Translations under genes and position numbers: made by a program | Shown: piece by piece, positions 60,364-64,000 of the stretch | How the letters are laid out: each line of letters starts with the position of its first letter | Numbering within the stretch: position 1 is the stretch's first letter | Assembly (NCBI RefSeq): GCF_000334895.1 | Contig: NZ_BAFM01000004.1 | Location: 1-64,000, forward strand | From: Halococcus agarilyticus | Lineage (GTDB): Archaea; Halobacteriota; Halobacteria; Halobacteriales; Halococcaceae | Length of the DNA stretch: 64,000 nt | Direction of reading: 5' to 3' | The notes under the pieces: model-generated | What the model was told of the DNA's origin: nothing | What the model saw: the letters and a program-made list of their open reading frames with translations, nothing else | The model's database searches: none

Positions 60364-61693
60364 TCAGGCCGTCGTGAGTGAGCTCTCGGTGCGAACGAGA
60401 ACTGCCACACCCAGCAGTGCTGCGAGCGCGCCGAAGCCGGCGAGCACCGCGAACAGGACCGCCGGCGAGAACGCGGTCAGGATCGCGCCGGCGATGGTCC
60501 CGCCGAGCGCGCCGATGCCGAACACGCCGAGGTAGGTGTAGCCGTAGGAGACCCCCCGGGCCTCGGGCGGGCTGAACTCCGCGATCGCGGCCTGGTACAG
60601 CGGCTGGACGAAAAACAGGAAGAAGCCGAGCGCGGCTCCCACGACCAGAAGCGGAACGATCCCGATCCGGGCCACCGGGAGGAAGAGCACGGCGAGCACG
60701 GCGAGCGCGCCGTAGCCCCCGGCGATCCCCGCCGCGGGCCGGACGTGATCGGTGAGCCGCCCGCCGACGTACTGGCCGAGCACGCCGACCATCAGCAGGC
60801 CGGCGTAGAAGTACCGCTCGGGCAGGAGTTCGGAGCCCGCGAACGCGACGGGCTGGAACGCGGGGAACTCGGAGAGGATCTCGGGCAGGAAGGTGAGCAC
60901 GCCCCGGTAGTAGAGTCCCGAGAGCATCGCCACCCCGAAGACGAGCACGAACACCCCCCCGAACAGCGCCTTCGAGCTGGCGAGGAACTCCCCGAACGAC
61001 TCGATCCCGCCTGTCGCGGTGCCCGTCTCCGTTTCAGTCGCTTCGTCGTCGGGCGTGCCGCCATCGGTGGCACGGCTCCCGGTGCCGCCCTCGGCTGTGC
61101 CGACCGCAGCGGTCTCGTCGATGTCGGCCCGGAGCGCGAACAGCCCCGCGATCAGGGCAGGGATCGCGAGGAGGCCGGCGACAGTTCGCCAGCCGAACGC
61201 GAGGAGGGCAAGCGTGGTGGCGAGCGGCCCGAGCGCGATCCCGAGGTTGCCCGCCATCCCGTGGTACGCGAACGCGCTGCCGCGCTCGTGGACGCCCTTG
61301 CTGATCAGCGCGAGGCCCGATGGATGGTAGACGCTCGCCGCCGCACCCCAGCAGACGAGGGCAAGTGCGATCACGACGACGCCAGGCGCGAGCCCGAGCA
61401 GGAGAAAGGATCCACCCATCCCGAACAGACAGAGCGCGATCGAGGGGGCGCGAGCCGTAGGCGTCGGCGAGCACGCCGGCGAGCAGCGCGCCGAGCCCGA
61501 ACAGCGCGTAGCCCGCCGACACCACGACCCCGAGCGTGGCCGCGTTGACCGGAAACGTTGCAGAAAGTACCGAGACGGTGTCGAACTCCACGAGCCAGAC
61601 CGACACGAGGATCGGGATCGAGAGCTCGTAAGTGTGGACCATCGCGTGCGCGCCCATCACGAGGCCGACGATCGTGCGGTCGTTGCCGTTCAC
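60364..61693 (-). pseudogene. Major facilitator transporter gene with a single frameshift
   Basis: Two pieces of one MFS protein lie in different minus-strand frames. Piece one starts at 61693 (MNGNDRTIVGLVMGAHAMVH) and runs through helices 1-2 to ADAYGSRP, motif A. Piece two gives helices 3-12, from LFGMGGSFLLLGLAPGVVV on, ending at 60364. The frames meet at a run of five identical bases (G in the plus strand, 61444-61448); removing one base restores a continuous MFS sequence of about 440 aa. Either this is a recent disruption or a homopolymer sequencing error. Confidence 0.85.
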
Positions 61694-62042
61694 ACTCGAA
61701 ATCCTCCGGCGACCGATTTCAACCCGTCGGTCGGGGGGTTTCGTGGGGCCTCGTCACCGCCGATCGGTCGCCCTCGCTCGCACCACGGCCGAGAGAGTGA
61801 CCGTGCGAGCCGGTCGTCGGCGCTCACCGCGACCACCTCAGTACACGGGATCGTCCGCCGGTCCGTCCCGACGGATTCCGGTGCTCGCGGACACGGTTGT
61901 TGGCGTGGCCCTGACCCCGCTGGCCCTCACCATCGAGTAGAGCAGCGTGTCTCGTTCCTGAGCATCGACTTGCAGCGCTATCCGGTAATCCTACCGACGC
62001 CAACGGAGATGGATTTATGAAACCCCCCATCCAACCAACAGC
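61694..62042. other. 349-nt spacer without a recognisable gene
   Basis: No frame has convincing coding character; a minus-strand frame of 32 codons near 61840-61935 starts with ATG but has no recognisable features. The right end holds a TATA-like GATTTATG (62011-62018) that serves the next gene. Confidence 0.5.
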
Positions 62043-62270
62043 ATGGCCTCGGAGAACCTGAAAGTGATACTCGGGCTTGCAGCCGTGGTAGTCGGGGCGT
62101 TCGTACTACTTGTAGCATTCACCTACCCAACGACGTTTTGCGTGAGTGGGACCGGGATCGAAGAAACCTGCACCACCGACACTATCGCAACGGCAGGCGT
62201 CATCGTTGCAGGAGGGATTGGCCTACTCCTCGGAGGAACGGGAATCCGAACTGCTTGGGCGAATTGGTGA
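62043..62270 (+). CDS. 75-aa two-helix membrane protein
   Basis: 75 aa. After MASENLK comes a first helix (VILGLAAVVVGAFVLLVAF), an extracellular-looking loop with two cysteines (FCVSGTGIEETCTTD) that could form a disulfide, and a second helix (IATAGVIVAGGIGLLLGG). It ends ANW. Composition is less GC-rich in codon use than its neighbours. A TATA-like GATTTATG 26-30 nt upstream indicates a leaderless transcript. No family is recognised. Confidence 0.7.
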   Translation: MASENLKVILGLAAVVVGAFVLLVAFTYPTTFCVSGTGIEETCTTDTIATAGVIVAGGIGLLLGGTGIRTAWANW

Positions 62271-62949
62271 AAGCACGACAGAGCAGTAGCAACCATCGAG
62301 GCCGGTGGATTTTGGCATAGAGCACTGAAATCCTACTGCGCCTCACTTTTCAGCCCCATCTGAACACCACTGTTCTACCGGCAGAACGCTAATACGGATA
62401 CAGGAAGATCGTTGTGGTGGCGGCGATGACGAATCACCAACCTCTCTGAGCCCCTTATGATGAGATGGGAGGGTCACTGAGCCGCTACCGCTTCGATTAC
62501 AAACGAGAATCGCACAGCGGCTTTCATCTGATTCGGGAGCCCTCAGCGGGTTTCTGATGCAACAGCAAGTCAAAGCAGCACAGCACTCCGGCGGACACCC
62601 GGAGAGGGCCCGTCGAAATCCCCACTGCTCTCCGAGATCGAACGCAGCCCTGACCTGGACGGCAAGCCGTGCCGCCGTGCACGCTCGAATCGCCTACGAG
62701 CAACGAGATCATGCGAACGGTTGCGCGATTTCGAGCACTGTGGTCAGCCACATGGCAAGAGAGACCAGCACAGCAGATAGCTACCAAACAGCCAGAGGAT
62801 ACAGGGATTTCCGTGCAGTACTCCGCTCAAGCGTGCATCAGACAGCCGTCTGGCAAGAACCTCTCGGTCGTCTCTGTCGAGTAGATCGCGGTTCGGCGCG
62901 TCCACGGGGAGCCACCAGTCATAAGCCGTCGCTCCGCCGATGACACGTC
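62271..62949. other. 679-nt low-GC-skewed spacer, no confident gene
   Basis: This DNA is visibly less GC-rich than the surroundings and lacks the codon periodicity of the real genes; the frames in it would give Cys/Arg/Gln-rich, non-acidic products and are rejected. A short pair CTCCGG/CCGGAG lies near 62587-62605. It could be a decayed insertion. No terminal inverted repeats or target duplications were seen by eye. Confidence 0.45.
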
Positions 62950-63966
62950 ATGACGCCGGCCACCGAATCCGACGAGGCGCTGTTTCTCACGAGCGAGGAG
63001 TGTGCAGGGCTCGCGACGCCTGCGGAGTACGTCGCGGCGGTCCGCGAGGGCTACCGCCAGCGGGGCCACGGCGCGCCCGCGGCTCCGCGGACGACGCTCA
63101 CGAACGACGATCCACCGGGGATGTTGACGGGCTACACCGCGATCCTGCCAGAGACGGGCGCGATGGGCGGGTACACCTACGCCGCGGGCTTCGGCGACCA
63201 CGACGCTCACTTCATGCTGCCGCTGTTCGACGCCGACTCGGGCGCGCCGCTCGCGCTGCTCGACGGCGCGAGCCTCAACCCCTTCAAAACGGGAGCGGCG
63301 GGCGCAGTGGGGGTCGACGCGCTCGCGCGCGAGGACGCGACGACGCTCGCGGTGATCGGCAGCGGCGCGCAGGCCCGCGGCCAGGTCCGGGCGGCGGCCA
63401 CGGTCCGCGAGTTCGAGACCGTGAACGTCTACTCGCCGACCCACGAGCATCGCGAGTCGTTCGCCGCGACGATGAACGAACGACTCGACCCGGCGGTGGC
63501 CGCGGTCGCCTCCAGCGCCGCCGCGGTCGAGGACGCAGACGTGGTCATCACCGCGACGAATAGTTCGGAGCCGGTGTTCGACGGCGACCTCCTCGAAACC
63601 GGCGCGCACGTCACCGCGATGGGCCAGTACAACCCGGAGAAACGCGAACTCGATGCGACGACCATCCAGCGCGCGAAATACGTCCCCGACCTCCGCGAGC
63701 GCGTGATGCAGGACGCGGGTTCGTTCATCCACGCGGTCGAGGAGAGCGTCGTCAGCGAGGACGCGATCCACGCGGAACTCGGCGAAGTGGTTGCCGGCGA
63801 GGCTCCGGGTCGTGAGGCCGACGAGGAGATCACGGTGTTCGACTCGGGCGGGACGGGCATCGAAACCGTCGCGGCCGCCCACCTGCTCTACGAGACGGCG
63901 CACGAGAAGGGGCTGGGGACGCCGATCGAGTTCTCGCCGGCGAGTCAGGCGCTTACTGGGGAATGA
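62950..63966 (+). CDS. Ornithine cyclodeaminase/mu-crystallin family protein
   Basis: 338 aa. The Rossmann motif is LAVIGSGAQARGQVRAA, and substrate-side residues lie in GGYTYAAGFGDHDAHFMLPLFD and LNPFKTGAAGAVGVDAL (the catalytic lysine-bearing RTGA loop reads KTGA). Family members are ornithine cyclodeaminase, alanine dehydrogenase (archaeal type) or imine/ketimine reductases. The exact reaction is unclear. The usual catalytic Asp region is present as VFDSGGTGIETVA. The start at 62950 gives a normal family length. Confidence 0.9.
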   Translation: MTPATESDEALFLTSEECAGLATPAEYVAAVREGYRQRGHGAPAAPRTTLTNDDPPGMLTGYTAILPETGAMGGYTYAAGFGDHDAHFMLPLFDADSGAPLALLDGASLNPFKTGAAGAVGVDALAREDATTLAVIGSGAQARGQVRAAATVREFETVNVYSPTHEHRESFAATMNERLDPAVAAVASSAAAVEDADVVITATNSSEPVFDGDLLETGAHVTAMGQYNPEKRELDATTIQRAKYVPDLRERVMQDAGSFIHAVEESVVSEDAIHAELGEVVAGEAPGREADEEITVFDSGGTGIETVAAAHLLYETAHEKGLGTPIEFSPASQALTGE

Positions 63967-64000
63967 GGGGATGGCGGGACTATTTCACAAGAACGAGAAC

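Noticed and set aside
62524-62943. Overlapping frames on both strands in the 62.3-62.9 kb gap
   Set aside because: Products are Cys/Arg/Gln-rich and non-acidic, without domains, and lack the codon bias of genes in this genome.

Overview
The window is chromosomal DNA from an extremely halophilic archaeon (class Halobacteria). It is GC-rich, its proteins are strongly acidic, many genes look leaderless with a TATA-like box about 26 nt before the start codon, and the gene content is haloarchaeal: twin-arginine lipoprotein binding proteins, TFB, UPF0058, TmcA, an archaeal-type GluRS and TyrRS, and an L7Ae-S28e-L24e-Ndk operon. The genus cannot be fixed from sequence alone; a Halococcus-like organism is a reasonable guess. 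No rRNA, tRNA, CRISPR array, transposase or prophage gene was seen.

Layout. 0-9 kb is a sugar or sugar-acid locus: a DgoD-like enolase-superfamily protein, an IclR regulator, two Gfo/Idh/MocA dehydrogenases, an aldehyde dehydrogenase, a sugar isomerase/epimerase and an NAD-dependent epimerase, with two candidate operators. 9.5-15.7 kb is a complete Dpp/Opp-type ABC importer, plausibly serving the same substrates. 17-21 kb holds tyrS and an HxlR/DoxX/VOC/flavin-reductase cluster with shared GATACC operators. 21.7-37.1 kb carries six menaquinone genes (menF, menD, menB, menA, menC, menE) interrupted by an osmoprotectant ABC importer and accessory enzymes. 37-42 kb has a TANGO2-like protein, a winged-helix protein, a TFB and an acyl-CoA ligase. 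42-50 kb has gltX, a dCTP-deaminase-like protein, and a ferredoxin-EtfB-EtfA-ETF:quinone oxidoreductase operon that feeds electrons to the menaquinone pool. 51.4-52.3 kb is a crcB pair behind a recognisable fluoride riboswitch. 52-57 kb has tmcA and the ribosomal protein/ndk operon with a structured leader. 57-64 kb has a penicillin-acylase-family Ntn hydrolase, a frameshifted MFS transporter and an ornithine cyclodeaminase-family gene.

The most unusual signal lies between the genes. Two families of modular intergenic repeats occur here. Family I (four copies, near 18.2, 20.6, 29.7 and 41.4 kb) keeps three fixed sequence boxes, one of them AAAAACCTGGACTAAAAAC, and exchanges the DNA between them for different self-complementary cassettes; one copy holds seven consecutive short hairpins. 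Family II (two copies, near 37.2 and 57.4 kb) has the same box-plus-variable-cassette design with other boxes. These may be an undescribed class of haloarchaeal interspersed element or structured RNA. Other highlights are the riboswitch-crcB unit, a triplicated helical module on EtfA, an acidic tail of about 120 residues on L24e, and a DgoD homologue lacking the expected catalytic histidines.
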